From NCBI GenBank assembly GCA_003326195.1, contig LXQE01000169.1, positions 1 to 62,237 of the forward strand: a DNA stretch of 62,237 nucleotides, given 5' to 3'. Within the stretch, counting starts at the first letter, position 1. Each line of letters opens with the position of its first letter. Of the stretch, positions 41,140-51,271 are shown piece by piece. This DNA is from Nostoc punctiforme NIES-2108. GTDB lineage: Bacteria > Cyanobacteriota > Cyanobacteriia > Cyanobacteriales > Nostocaceae. Below the pieces are notes generated by a model, which had not been told where the DNA came from, made no database searches, and saw nothing but the letters and a program-made list of their open reading frames with translations. The translations under genes were made by a program, and so were the position numbers.

Positions 41140-41544
41140 TGTTTTAATTTGAGCAACGTTTTTTACTGACAAATACACAATAGCAATCCCAACATTGACA
41201 TTCCATCTACCAACAGAACCAATTATTAATAGCCTTGAGGATGAACGCTGTTACTTCTTGTGATATACCCCCTAACTGAGATGGATAATAAATAAAAAAG
41301 CTCCTAGTAGGTCTAAAACCAGGAGCTAATAAATTCATTGCTTGATAATTGCAGTATAGGCATTTTTAATGATTTATCTCATCTACTGGAAGAATTAAGC
41401 TCCAGTTGAAAGCAGATACTAAATACGATCGCTCTTGAGGTACAACTTTTCCTCTAAGAATTTGTCAGATACAAAGGCGATGGAACAGCGGTTTTTGCGC
41501 TGACTACGCACGGTTACTAACTCTGTGTTAATTGTTCTGTTTAA
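41140..41544. other. Intergenic region with a phr terminator
   Basis: No gene seen. It contains the photolyase terminator (41294-41327) and a CTTTTCCTCTAAGAATTTG dispersed repeat (41446-41464). Confidence 0.6.
41294..41327 (-). terminator. Terminator of the photolyase gene
   Basis: AGCTCCT (41299-41305) and AGGAGCT (41321-41327) form a 7-bp stem. On the minus strand it is followed by TTTTTT. Confidence 0.7.
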
Positions 41545-43092
41545 CTACTCTAGTTCTGCCTCTAATTCCTTGAATTCTTTGTACTGTCTATCTTTGTGCT
41601 GCCAGTATTTATTGACTGTTTCTTTAGCTGCAACTGCACTTTCATATTCTGTTCCACCTTGGAGAGTTAATCTTTCTTTTACTTTTTTCCGAAGGTCAGA
41701 GATGATTTTACCGTTAACTTTGCGGGTTTTAGCCCAATCTAAAATAGTTTGTGGATAAGAACTAGTGCCAATATATTTACCTTGAATAATTTCTGGTAGA
41801 CTGTAACCTTTTAGTTCGCTTATCCAATAGTAAATAAATTTGAGGTCTGGGTCTTTTTCTGGAATATTTTTGTTTGGATTGTAGATGCGAAAAGTATCAC
41901 TTAAGGGATTAGTAACACCTGATTGCATCTGCCACTGCCAATTATCAATTGCTAAATCTCCATCTACTAAATAGTTCATATAATGTCTAGCGCCATGATG
42001 CCAGGAAATACCGCAATTGATAGTTAAAAATGTGGCACACATCGCCCTCATGCGAAAGTTCATCCAACCCATAGTTTTTAGTTGTCGCATACTGGCATCT
42101 ACCAGGGGAAAGCCTGTCATTCCCTCCTGCCAAGCGTGAAATAGTTTTTGTTTTTCTGGTGGTAACTCTAGAGGTGTATACCATTCATCAAATTCTGGAT
42201 AACGATTTTTGTAAGCTATTTCTGGGTAAAAATAAAGGCGCTGTGTAAAACTATCGTGCCAGCGTAAGCGGTCACGAAATGCTTTTAAGGAAAATTCTGC
42301 TTTGGGTTGATTTGTAAGTTCTGCTGCCCGTGCTTTAGTACGTTGGTAAACAATGCGAGTTGAAATTGTACCAAAAGTCAGATGTGGTGATAAATGCGAT
42401 GTTGCTCCTTGCTGTGCTAACCAAGGGCGTGAAAGTTTCCAATGATAACCATTAAATCTACTTTTAAGAAATGAATTTAATGTAGCTTGTGCCTGTGTTT
42501 CTCCACCAATAAAATATATCTGTTCTGTTTGCAAAAAAGCATGATATTTTTGTTTGAGTTCAGAAAATGTAATTTGGGGTACGTTTAGAGAAAGTGATGG
42601 AGTGTTGATACTAGTGGGAGTTGGGTAAACAGATTGTCTTTGATATGTGTAATACTCGTTAAACCACTGCTCACGTTTATCTTGTGATTGTAAAAAGTTG
42701 TTTAGTCCCAGATGATAATCAAGATTTAATGCTTGATACAAATTAACTATACTTTTATCTCGGCTAATACCATACTCGACTTGTACATCACGATTTAAGT
42801 AGAGTTTTGGTCTGTGTCCCTGCTGTATTAACTGTTGAGTTAATTCTTGTATAATCTCTACAGAATTACCTTCAAATAATATTAGTTTGCTGCCTAATTT
42901 TTGTAAATTGCTATCTAGATTTTCTAAAGACTCAAACAAAAACCGCACCCGTGCTTTACCGATATCAACCCATTGATAAAACCAAGGATCAATAATGAAG
43001 AATGGTAAAACTGCGGCATTTTTGGCAGACGCTAATGCAACAATTTCGTTGTCAGTCAAACGTAAATCTCGACGAAACCACAGAAGGTGCAT
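41545..43092 (-). CDS. phr: Deoxyribodipyrimidine photolyase (cryptochrome/photolyase family)
   Basis: The 515-residue protein starts MHLLWFRRDLRLTDNEIVAL, the classic photolyase start for the antenna-chromophore domain. The FAD-binding helical domain includes TSHLSPHLTFGTISTR, WHDSFTQRLYFYPE, GFPLVDASMRQLKTMGWMNF, RMRAMCATFL, DGDLAIDNWQWQ and NPLSDTFRIYNP. It repairs UV-induced cyclobutane pyrimidine dimers using blue light. Its C-terminal extension is about 40 residues longer than E. coli PhrB and charged. Confidence 0.9.
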   Translation of the reverse strand: MHLLWFRRDLRLTDNEIVALASAKNAAVLPFFIIDPWFYQWVDIGKARVRFLFESLENLDSNLQKLGSKLILFEGNSVEIIQELTQQLIQQGHRPKLYLNRDVQVEYGISRDKSIVNLYQALNLDYHLGLNNFLQSQDKREQWFNEYYTYQRQSVYPTPTSINTPSLSLNVPQITFSELKQKYHAFLQTEQIYFIGGETQAQATLNSFLKSRFNGYHWKLSRPWLAQQGATSHLSPHLTFGTISTRIVYQRTKARAAELTNQPKAEFSLKAFRDRLRWHDSFTQRLYFYPEIAYKNRYPEFDEWYTPLELPPEKQKLFHAWQEGMTGFPLVDASMRQLKTMGWMNFRMRAMCATFLTINCGISWHHGARHYMNYLVDGDLAIDNWQWQMQSGVTNPLSDTFRIYNPNKNIPEKDPDLKFIYYWISELKGYSLPEIIQGKYIGTSSYPQTILDWAKTRKVNGKIISDLRKKVKERLTLQGGTEYESAVAAKETVNKYWQHKDRQYKEFKELEAELE

Positions 43093-43159
43093 AACTCAAT
43101 TTTTATATCAACTTAATAATACAATTGTACTAACAAATTTTAATGGTGGAATTAGAACT

Positions 43160-43657
43160 ATGACCTACGCCTACAGCATGGATGACGCGGTGCAGGTAGC
43201 TAATCAGGCGGCTACTGACATTGAGGCGTGGTTGTGGTCAAAGTCAGAAACAAGGAGCGTTGTTAATGTTGAAGATGACCCAGACTACCAGCGCAGAGAT
43301 ATTGACCTCATTTGGACAACGCACAGTAGCGAAATTTTGATTGAGATTAAGGGCGATAGGTGGAATAAAACTCGTAACCTCTTCTTTGAAACTCACAGCA
43401 ATTTAGAACGTGGAACCCCCGGCTGCTTTATGTACACTGAGGCAGATTGGCTATTTTACTACTTTGTCAATACTCGCCAACTGTACAGGCTACCAATGCC
43501 AAAGACGCGGGAGTGGTTTCACATCACCATGCGGCGGTTTCGGGAGCGATCGACTACAACACCCGTAGGGAATAGCTATTACACCACTGTGGGACGACTT
43601 GTGCCGATTACTACGGTGATGTTGGAAGTGGCGGGGATTAAGATGGAGCAACTGTGA
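43160..43657 (+). CDS. Putative PD-(D/E)xK nuclease-like protein
   Basis: 165 residues from the ATG at 43160; the long upstream extension of the frame overlaps the photolyase start and is not credible. RRDIDLIWTTHSSEILIEIKGDRW has the D...E-x-K core of restriction-like nucleases, with a following T-x-N-L-F-F-E. It is cyanobacterial in style; target unknown. It is divergent from phr with about 65 bp between them. Confidence 0.6.
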   Translation: MTYAYSMDDAVQVANQAATDIEAWLWSKSETRSVVNVEDDPDYQRRDIDLIWTTHSSEILIEIKGDRWNKTRNLFFETHSNLERGTPGCFMYTEADWLFYYFVNTRQLYRLPMPKTREWFHITMRRFRERSTTTPVGNSYYTTVGRLVPITTVMLEVAGIKMEQL

Positions 43658-43668
43658 GGTGGGATGGG

Positions 43669-43694
43669 GCGATGCCTACGGCGGCAAGCTACGC
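43669..43694. repeat. Dispersed palindromic repeat (type A)
   Basis: GCGATGCCTACGGCGGCAAG plus CTACGC. Two TTTCCTCTAAGAA repeats follow within 100 bp (43707-43719, 43769-43783). Confidence 0.7.
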
Positions 43695-43949
43695 CTGTCT
43701 GCTACATTTCCTCTAAGAACGCGATCGCCTATGCTGGGCTTTAAGAGCGATCGCACTCCCCTAGCAACTTTTCCTCTAAGAATTCACTCTTCAACAGCAC
43801 TTAAAAATATTCCCACTCCGAGCAAAGAATTTTACATATTTTTCCTTATTACGGATATTCACTGAGGTTTATTCCGATTTCACATGATTAATATGTAACA
43901 AATCATATAGCATTTGCTACTTAAGCAAGTGAATCAAGTTTGAAATTAA

Positions 43950-44198
43950 ATGACTATCAAAAAACCCTTGGCTATCAAACAGCCAGAGGTGGGGCAGATC
44001 ATTCATGATCTGCGGCTTGCCTCTGGGCTAACGCAAGAACAGCTTGCAGCCCAGTTGGGTGTGACATATAGCACAATCAACCGTTGGGAAAATGGACGTT
44101 CTAAACCGTCGCCGATGGCGATGAAGCTTATTGAGCAGAAGCTTGATGAGATGGGCACTCAGGGTCAGGATTTGCTGGCTAAGTATTTGCGGAATTAG
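43950..44198 (+). CDS. XRE-family helix-turn-helix regulator
   Basis: The 82-residue protein has a single HTH_3 domain: IIHDLRLASGLTQEQLAAQL, GVTYSTINRWENGRSKPSPM. It matches the small cyanobacterial XRE regulators that often accompany toxin or restriction genes, but no partner gene is adjacent. ATG start. Confidence 0.8.
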   Translation: MTIKKPLAIKQPEVGQIIHDLRLASGLTQEQLAAQLGVTYSTINRWENGRSKPSPMAMKLIEQKLDEMGTQGQDLLAKYLRN

Positions 44199-44426
44199 TT
44201 GTTTGCTCAGTTTTGGTATGAGCGATGCCTACGCCTGCAAGCTACGCAGTTCGTCTGGTTGATGTCTTCGGTAATGATGCCAGTGCCACTGTGGAAGTGA
44301 ACTAGCGATAAACAAATTGAAGAAAAGGTAAGCGCCAGCCATGCCGTTAGGCTTCCTTCATTCTTAGAGGAAAAGTGAAAGATGCGATCGCTCTCCCTAT
44401 TCTTAGAGGAAATCTACCAAACAACA

Positions 44427-44851
44427 ATGCCATACTGGCTATTTCAAGGCAACCCCAAGTATTACCGCATCATAGACGGCATCCGCGACTTTGAGCAGAT
44501 GCCCTGGCTGACAACGCGCTATGCCAAAGACATTGCTCCTGGTGATGGGGTACTGATTTGGAAATCTGGAGATAAAGCAGGGATTTATGCGATCGCCTCC
44601 TAAATATCGAATCCTCTAAGAATATCGAAAACCCTACTGATATCGGCTACTGGATTGACACTAGTCGCGCCATGAATAGAATCTACTCCAAAATTCGCTT
44701 TACCAGCAAGCTGCGAGAATTGCCACTGCTAAGGGAAGACTTAAAACAAGACCCTGTGCTAAAAACTCTGATGGTAATTCGACAGCCAAACGCTACAAAC
44801 TACAAGGTTACACAACATGAATGGCAACGTGTACATGAATTAAGAAGATAG
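44427..44851 (+). pseudogene. EVE-domain protein, frameshifted
   Basis: The frame from ATG 44427 encodes MPYWLFQGNPKYYRIIDGIR and PGDGVLIWKSGDKAGIYAIA, the first half of an EVE domain. It stops at 44601-44603. A different frame then gives NPTDIGYWIDTSRAM, IRFTSKLRELPL and VTQHEWQRVHELRR before a stop at 44849-44851, the second half. The break coincides with the duplicated word AATATCGAA (44603-44611 and 44621-44629) surrounding TCCTCTAAG. EVE domains read modified bases in DNA or RNA and often join modification-dependent defence genes. Confidence 0.65.
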
Positions 44852-44934
44852 CGATCGCGCTTGTCCCTTCCTAGTAGTCAGTTCGCATTCCGTCCGCTCA
44901 ATGTTTAGCCTGAAATTAGAAAGGTGAGTAATTA

Positions 44935-45930
44935 ATGAAGAGACAAACATTGCTTGGGATGATGGCAAGCTTAACAGTTTTGGGTGTAAGCTTCCTACCA
45001 GTTCAGGCTCAAAAAACAACAGCCAGTCAACCAAATTCTAACCTGGTCAATGCAATCACAGAGACTATTCATAAAGAATTTGCAGATGCTGATTTGAATG
45101 AGATTAAAAAAGATATTACATTTCAATACACTGAAGTTGATTTAGATAAAGACGGGACTAAAGAAACTCTTGTTAGCATTCAAAAGGGCTTTCCTTGTAA
45201 TAATCGTCATTGTCCTGTCTATATTTATCAAAAAAACGGTAATAATTATCGCTTCATTTCGTATGTATTTACCTCACGAGGTGAATTGCAAGTAACCATA
45301 CTTCCCAGCCGCAGTAAAGGTTGGATTAATATTGCTGCCCCCGTATTCACCTATGAACCAAGAGAAATAGCTTGGAGAGTCTTCAAATTTGATGGAAAAA
45401 AATATCAACTTACTTCCCAAAAATTAAGTTCAGCACCCAAGCAGATTGTGCTGGGAGAAAATCTTATCTCCACATTTAATCTAGCAGATTCAGCAGAAAA
45501 TAATCAAAGCTATATTGGTCTACGCTACTACGATAGAGATTTACATAAAGGTCTTCAATACTTAGGAGGTTGGATAGTAGGAGAACCTAAAGATAATCCT
45601 ACCTATTCAATAAGCCAGGTTAAAAATGGAAATCAGGAAATGTTATGGTTTGAAACCCTTGTAGCACTGGATAGCCAGGGAAAAGTAACTGCTCAAGTAG
45701 TAGATGTACTTAATTTACCTAAACTAGGAAAATTAGAGCAGATTGGACATGGTGGATCATGTATGCGAAGTGGAGTACGTGACCCTGAGTTGATAACAAT
45801 TGCTAAATACGAAGATACTCAATATTGGAAACAGATAAAAAAAGCATGGCGTTCTAATCGGAGCTTAGGCAAGTTTGAAGAAGTTTCTACTCGCAACATT
45901 GTATGCCAAAACCCAGGATGGGGAGTATAA
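44935..45930 (+). CDS. Secreted hypothetical protein with EF-hand-like loop
   Basis: The 331-residue protein has a signal peptide (MASLTVLGVSFLPVQAQ). Mature features are YTEVDLDKDGTKETLVSIQK (a calcium-binding-like D-x-D-x-D-G loop), paired Cys in FPCNNRHCPVYIYQKNG and two more near the C-terminus. It is probably exported to the periplasm. No family recognised. Confidence 0.55.
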   Translation: MKRQTLLGMMASLTVLGVSFLPVQAQKTTASQPNSNLVNAITETIHKEFADADLNEIKKDITFQYTEVDLDKDGTKETLVSIQKGFPCNNRHCPVYIYQKNGNNYRFISYVFTSRGELQVTILPSRSKGWINIAAPVFTYEPREIAWRVFKFDGKKYQLTSQKLSSAPKQIVLGENLISTFNLADSAENNQSYIGLRYYDRDLHKGLQYLGGWIVGEPKDNPTYSISQVKNGNQEMLWFETLVALDSQGKVTAQVVDVLNLPKLGKLEQIGHGGSCMRSGVRDPELITIAKYEDTQYWKQIKKAWRSNRSLGKFEEVSTRNIVCQNPGWGV

Positions 45931-46093
45931 ATTAAAACTCCACTGAAAGAAATTGCGATCGCCCCCAATCAAGCGAAGAAAAGTAAGAATCACGTACCAA
46001 AAGCGATGTTTACTTTAAGGGGCTGTTAGGTGACGCACAATAAGCAAGAAAGTCTAGTGTGTACAGTAAATTCTGATTCAATAATAATTTAGT

Positions 46094-46774
46094 ATGACTG
46101 AAACAAACATTTTAGAACAGGCAAAACAGGGTGAAACTCAGGCAATTGTTAGCCTGATGAATAAAGCCCTAGAACCCAAAGGCATAACAGTTCAGGTAAG
46201 TATCAAAGATGATAGCCTCACCATAACGGCTGAAGCTAAGGAAGTTCCAGAACAATCATTTTTTGTTGATTATGTTCAAAAATCAATAGCTAAGTTAAAT
46301 TTAGCCAGAATCAAATTTTTATATATTCGTGGACAGGTAACTGGTAGTAAGTTTCCTACTTGGCGGCAAACTATTAACTTGAAAGAGAATGAGGTATTAC
46401 CAACACCGATTATTAACGCACAAACTTTTTCTTTCAATTCAAAAGCTAAAAAAAACCACTTTAATATATTCAATATTTTAGTTCAATTTAGAGAAGTAAT
46501 TAATACTGTATTTTTAGGGGGAATACTAGGGATATTGGTTTTTAATTTATGGTGGCAACAACAACCCAAAAATTTGCAGTATGAATATAAAATTGAAAGC
46601 TTTGACGATATTGTTTTTGATATAGGCATAAATAAATTGGGCGATGAAGGGTGGGAATTGGTTTTTGCACGTAGAGCATTAGCTGGTGAAGATGATTCAC
46701 GTAAAGGAGTTTATGAGTGTATTTTTAGGAGAGCCAAAGTTAAAGAATCAAATAAGTTGATATCAACACAGTAA
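46094..46774 (+). CDS. Single-pass membrane protein with DUF4177-like C-terminal domain
   Basis: The 226-residue protein has an N-terminal region with LMNKALEPKGITVQVSIKDD. A transmembrane helix (NTVFLGGILGILVFNLWW) lies near residue 145. The C-terminal domain YEYKIESFDDIVFDIGINKL then GDEGWELVFARRAL has the W-E-L-V pattern of DUF4177-like modules. The next gene starts 8 bp downstream, indicating an operon. Confidence 0.5.
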   Translation: MTETNILEQAKQGETQAIVSLMNKALEPKGITVQVSIKDDSLTITAEAKEVPEQSFFVDYVQKSIAKLNLARIKFLYIRGQVTGSKFPTWRQTINLKENEVLPTPIINAQTFSFNSKAKKNHFNIFNILVQFREVINTVFLGGILGILVFNLWWQQQPKNLQYEYKIESFDDIVFDIGINKLGDEGWELVFARRALAGEDDSRKGVYECIFRRAKVKESNKLISTQ

Positions 46775-46782
46775 TCATAATT

Positions 46783-47124
46783 ATGGATGAAATTGTTAGA
46801 AAATTAGCAGGTGTTGGATTACCAGCCGTTGTACTTCTCATCGCAATGGCATCAACTGGGTTAGCTGGTGCTGCTGCAATTACTGCTGCATTAGCCATGT
46901 TAGGGCCAGGCGGAATGGTTGGCGGTATTATATTGCTTGGAATAATAGGATTAGCATCAGATGCACTAACCAGATATGGATTGACAGCACTACTTACGGG
47001 AATTTATGAAGAAAGAAGGAGAAGCGGTGAATCATTACAAAACCTATGTAGGGAAATTGATGGTTTACCAATTACTAATGAACTCAAGTTAGTTCTAAAA
47101 GACCATATTGGTTGCTCTCGTTAA
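46783..47124 (+). CDS. Small Gly/Ala-rich membrane protein, 113 aa
   Basis: Two hydrophobic glycine-rich helices (LPAVVLLIAMASTGLAGAAA and LAMLGPGGMVGGIILLGIIG) precede a charged tail (YEERRRSGESLQNLCREIDG). The type recurs in cyanobacterial genomes beside hypothetical or NACHT-type genes. Pore or regulatory role conceivable but unproven. Confidence 0.5.
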   Translation: MDEIVRKLAGVGLPAVVLLIAMASTGLAGAAAITAALAMLGPGGMVGGIILLGIIGLASDALTRYGLTALLTGIYEERRRSGESLQNLCREIDGLPITNELKLVLKDHIGCSR

Positions 47125-47184
47125 TGGGGGTAAATGAGCATCCGTTCAGAAACTTAAGGGTATTGATATTACAAGGAAAGTGCA

Positions 47185-47535
47185 ATGTCTAAGCATAACA
47201 GAAACTTTCATACGGTCAAAGAAAATGGAATTATTATTTTACACTCAAACCATTTAGGTGATGTTTTAGAGGTTAGCATCAACAAAGAAAAACGTCGATT
47301 TTCCGGTATTCGACAAGATGGTTACTTGATAGAATATGACGGTGATTGTGGAAATGATTTTGCTCAACCCGTAATGCTTTATAAAATATCCTATTGCTTT
47401 AAAAATGACACTTGGGGAGTAGGATATCGAATTAAAGATACGAAAGAAAAAAAGTGGATGGATGGTTTTAAAACAGCTAGAGAAGCTTGGTTATATAGAG
47501 AAGCATTAATTGCCGATGGTATAGCTAAAAGATAA
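47185..47535 (+). CDS. Hypothetical protein, 116 aa
   Basis: MSKHNRNFHTVKENGIIILH onward: a small beta-rich protein with no known motif and an ATG start. Same-strand member of the 46.1-48.1 kb gene row. Confidence 0.4.
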   Translation: MSKHNRNFHTVKENGIIILHSNHLGDVLEVSINKEKRRFSGIRQDGYLIEYDGDCGNDFAQPVMLYKISYCFKNDTWGVGYRIKDTKEKKWMDGFKTAREAWLYREALIADGIAKR

Positions 47536-47592
47536 ATAAGAATCACGTACCAAAAGCGATCGCTCCTTCCCCATCAAGCGAGGAAAAGCACT

Positions 47593-48066
47593 ATGAAAAT
47601 ACTACCCAATGATACCTTTATAATTTTGACATTTGATTCACTGCCTATAGTTTTGCAACGGCTGAATGCAAAAGTTGAACCGACAAAAGCATTTAGATTC
47701 TCTAGAAAACACGCCCCTTATCAAGGAACCATTTCGGAATCAGGGTTTCAAATCAGTCGTATAATTCACTACCGTAACTCACTTTTACCAGTGATTCAAG
47801 GACGCTTTGAAGTACAATCTCACCAAACTTTGATTCATGTACAAATGAGCATACATCCTTTTGTGATGGCATTTTTAGGATTCTGGTTTTTATCCTGGTA
47901 TGGTGCAGTCATTCCTATCACCTTAACAGGTACTATGCCTCATCAAATGGCTGCAATATTTGTAGGGATGCCTATGCTGATGCTAATTATTTTTTGGGTA
48001 GCTTTTTGGTCAGAAGCAAATCGCAGCCGGAGTGAATTGTCCCAAATTATTCAAGGAGAATTATAG
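47593..48066 (+). CDS. Two-helix membrane protein, 157 aa
   Basis: A soluble N-terminal part (residues 1-90) precedes two transmembrane helices (PFVMAFLGFWFLSWYGAVIP and MAAIFVGMPMLMLIIFWVAF). No family recognised. The upstream gap carries an AAGCGAGGAAAAG-type dispersed repeat. Confidence 0.45.
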   Translation: MKILPNDTFIILTFDSLPIVLQRLNAKVEPTKAFRFSRKHAPYQGTISESGFQISRIIHYRNSLLPVIQGRFEVQSHQTLIHVQMSIHPFVMAFLGFWFLSWYGAVIPITLTGTMPHQMAAIFVGMPMLMLIIFWVAFWSEANRSRSELSQIIQGEL

Positions 48067-48196
48067 TTGAAGTGCCTTGTCCCAAGTGATGGCATAACTA
48101 TCAGCCCCTTAAAGCAGGCGATCGCACCCATTATTAAGGGAAGACTAACATTAGGAGCGATCGCCCCCTAATTCCCCCCGTAAACATCTACCATTT

Positions 48197-50074
48197 ATGG
48201 CTACTCTAATTCCCTCATTCAATAGCTGCTCAATGCGAATGACCCCCGGCGAGAGGAGGTTAGGGCAGCGCTTGGAAGAGAAATTAGAAGATGATTATTT
48301 ACTTTGGTATGACGTGCCAGTAGGTAAAAAGCAACTGCACCCAGATTTTATAGTGCTGCACCCTAGCCGGGGTTTGTTTATCCTTGAGGTGAAAGACTGG
48401 AAGTTAGACACTATTGAAAATATCAACCCCTCCACAGTTACACTGCTTACTGAAGATGGAATAAAGGAAGTTAAACACCCACTACAACAAGCCAGAGATT
48501 ATGCCCTAGCAGTCAACAAGATGCTAGAAAAAGATTCTCTTTTGGTGCAGCAAGAAGGTAAATATCAAGGAAAACTTGTAATTCCATACGGTTACGGCGT
48601 GGTATTCACCAATATCAGCCGCAAGGATTTTGAGCAAAGTGAACTACCCGCAGTGTTTGAGTCACACTTGGTTATCTGCAAAGATGAGATGTATGAAAAG
48701 GTTGATGCAGGGGAATTTCAGCAGCGAATTTGGGATTTATCGGCATATCAATTTGGCAAAACACTCACCCCTCACCAAATCGATAGAATCCGTTGGCATA
48801 TCTTCCCAGAATTACGCATTAGTGCCAAGCAGTTATCTTTGTTTGATGTTGACACTGCCATTGAAGAAGAAGCGCCACAGCTACAAATCCCCGACATTCT
48901 CAAGATTATGGACTTGCAACAGGAACAATTAGCAAGGAGTTTGGGAGACGGGCATCGTGTAATTCATGGCGTAGCGGGTTCTGGGAAAACCATGATTTTA
49001 GCCTACCGTTGTCAGCACCTTGCACAAGTCACTAAAAAACCAATTTTGGTGTTATGTTTCAATGTCTCTCTTGCTGCCAAACTCCGGCAGGTGGTTCAAG
49101 AAGACCCGCACAAAATCAGTCGCATTAAGGTACGACATTTTCATGGCTGGTGCATGGATTTACTCAAAAAGTATGACATCCTTAGACCCGACTCTAGAGA
49201 GTATCAAGGTGAAGCTTACATAGAAGAACTGGTTCAAAGAGTAATTACCGCCGTTGATGCTAAATTAATACCGGCTGGCACGTATGGCGCTGTGATGCTA
49301 GACGAGGGCCACGACTTTAAACCAGAGTGGCTCAAATTAATTGCCCAGATGGTCAACCCTGAAACCGATTCCTTACTCATTCTCTATGACGATGCCCAAA
49401 ACCTCTACGGTGAAAAGCGCGACAAGAAATTTAGCTTTAAGAGCGTAGGCATTCAAGCACAGGGACGCACCACCATTTTTAAACTCAACTACCGCAACAC
49501 TGCTCAAGTGTTAGGGGTGGCTTATGAATTTGCTGCATATGTGATGACCCCTACCACCGGGGATGATGACCAAGTAGTATTAGTAGAACCGACTAGTGCA
49601 GGACGGCAAGGCCCCAAACCAGACCTGATCCGTTTACCCAGTTTTAAACACGAGGTAGATTACTTAGCAGGGCGAGTGCAACAATTACACGAGCGAGATA
49701 TCCCTTGGAACGAAATAGCAATTATCTATCGCTCCAACTTTATGGGCGATCGCATCTACAACCACTTCCAACAAGCCCAAATACCAATAGAGTGGGTAAA
49801 CGCCAATAGTGACAGCCGCAACTATAACCCAGCCGAACAAAGCATCAAACTCATAACCATGTACTCCAGCAAAGGGCTAGAGTTCCCAGTGGTGCTTATT
49901 CCTGGTATTGGTTATCTGCCTGACCAGTACGGACATGGTACACCAGAAGAAGAAGCGCGACTATTGTATGTGGCGATGACACGGGCAATGGAGCAATTGA
50001 TTATGACTTGCGATCGCTCCTCACAATTCACCAGTCGTTTAGAGACAGCATTGGGTAAAGTAGCAGTAATTTGA
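48197..50074 (+). CDS. NERD nuclease domain fused to UvrD/Rep-like (SF1A) helicase
   Basis: The 625-residue protein carries an N-terminal NERD domain: PDFIVLHPSRGLFILEVKDW (D...E-V-K nuclease core, about 46-75). Helicase motifs follow: VIHGVAGSGKTMILAYRCQH near 257 (motif I), AVMLDEGHDFKPEW near 365 (II), KLNYRNTAQVL (IV), TMYSSKGLEFPVVLIPG (V) and ARLLYVAMTRAMEQLI (VI). NERD-helicase fusions are known from phage-defence and plasmid contexts. It probably unwinds and cleaves DNA. Monocistronic. Confidence 0.85.
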   Translation: MATLIPSFNSCSMRMTPGERRLGQRLEEKLEDDYLLWYDVPVGKKQLHPDFIVLHPSRGLFILEVKDWKLDTIENINPSTVTLLTEDGIKEVKHPLQQARDYALAVNKMLEKDSLLVQQEGKYQGKLVIPYGYGVVFTNISRKDFEQSELPAVFESHLVICKDEMYEKVDAGEFQQRIWDLSAYQFGKTLTPHQIDRIRWHIFPELRISAKQLSLFDVDTAIEEEAPQLQIPDILKIMDLQQEQLARSLGDGHRVIHGVAGSGKTMILAYRCQHLAQVTKKPILVLCFNVSLAAKLRQVVQEDPHKISRIKVRHFHGWCMDLLKKYDILRPDSREYQGEAYIEELVQRVITAVDAKLIPAGTYGAVMLDEGHDFKPEWLKLIAQMVNPETDSLLILYDDAQNLYGEKRDKKFSFKSVGIQAQGRTTIFKLNYRNTAQVLGVAYEFAAYVMTPTTGDDDQVVLVEPTSAGRQGPKPDLIRLPSFKHEVDYLAGRVQQLHERDIPWNEIAIIYRSNFMGDRIYNHFQQAQIPIEWVNANSDSRNYNPAEQSIKLITMYSSKGLEFPVVLIPGIGYLPDQYGHGTPEEEARLLYVAMTRAMEQLIMTCDRSSQFTSRLETALGKVAVI

Positions 50075-50278
50075 TTGTGTTTATCCTTCATTCAAGCGAG
50101 GAAAGCGATCGCTCATTGTCCTTCCATACTTAAGAAGTTGTCAGGAATTAAAGCAATCACTTCCAGCGGCCGTTACATTATCGCTTACCCGATTTGAAAA
50201 AAATCTACCAAGTTATAAAACTCCATTCTAGAAACAATGTAAGCCTATTATTAGTCTGATAATAAGTCTGTTAAATCC

Positions 50279-51091
50279 CTACAGCTTACCCAGCTTTGTT
50301 TGTGCTTGAGGGTGGAGTCCAGTTTCTGGGTGTTCAATAAGAATTAACGCACCTGGATTGGAGGCGAGGATTGCCACGATAATTGGTAAAACGTAGGTAA
50401 TGCCGTATCCAACATGGTCACTAAATTTTAAGTTAACCAAATCCATATCTAGATGTGCATTAACTTGGATGCGTAGACCAGAACTTATTTCTCCCATCCA
50501 TGCCTCAACTTGGTCTATCAAATTTATTGATTTTGCTTCCGGGTGAGCGAGTTCGGCGATAGGGATTGGTTGACCACCGTAAGTGTAGAGAAAATGTGCT
50601 GTATATTCGCCAAGCGCACCAATTTGTCTAAGTTCTCGCCTTTGGTAATTTAAGATTCCTGATGCAACTTTTGCACGTTCTGATTGAAGGTGATAAAGTT
50701 GCCCGTTGAAAATGCTTGACTGATAAACATCGGCATCAACAGAGTTGAATCCACTCTCTAAAAAATTTGCTTCTCTCTCTAATGAGTTGTAGTTAAAGTG
50801 CCAAATTCCTTTAGTTTCGTTTTTTAAAATAAGCTCAAATCCTACATAGTCTTCTTTTGCATTCTCATATAAAGCATCATTAGCTGTGCCAATATTTACC
50901 AAATTTCCATTGAGCAATAAACCAGTGTTTTGTAGTAAACTTTGCTGGTGAGATTGATGCAGCAGTGATAATGCTTGCAACACAGAGGATTTACCAGTGC
51001 TATTGTAACCAGAGAGCAGGGTAAGCGATTTGAATTCAACTAATTGATTCTCAAATGCTTTAAAATTTAGCAGCCGTAATGAGCTAATCAT
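50279..51091 (-). pseudogene. Truncated AAA-type ATPase (DUF3696/RecF-like)
   Basis: The 270-residue protein begins MISSLRLLNFKAFENQLVEF, SGYNSTGKSSVLQALSLLHQ (Walker A). It reaches GALILIEHPETGLHPQAQTK (Walker B/signature), then stops after LGKL. Family members continue for about 80-100 residues with the E-T-H-S-D-H motif, which is missing. The ATPase is thus C-terminally truncated and probably inactive; no continuation is seen downstream. Confidence 0.6.
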
Positions 51092-51271
51092 TAATAGTTA
51101 AAATATAGATGTTCTTCAATTTTATTATAGTTAGTTTATCTAAAGCGATTTTGTAAGAATCTTGTTGAGCAAACCTGTATATGACAAAATCTTAAATATA
51201 TTTTGTGATTTACATTTTTGATGATTAATCAAAAAAACTAGCAGTTTATCAAGATTTAATTGGAATTATAG

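Noticed and set aside
50279..51091. Calling the AAA ATPase an intact OLD-family defence protein.
   Set aside because: The sequence ends right after the Walker B/signature region; no Toprim nuclease domain or E-T-H-S-D-H motif follows.
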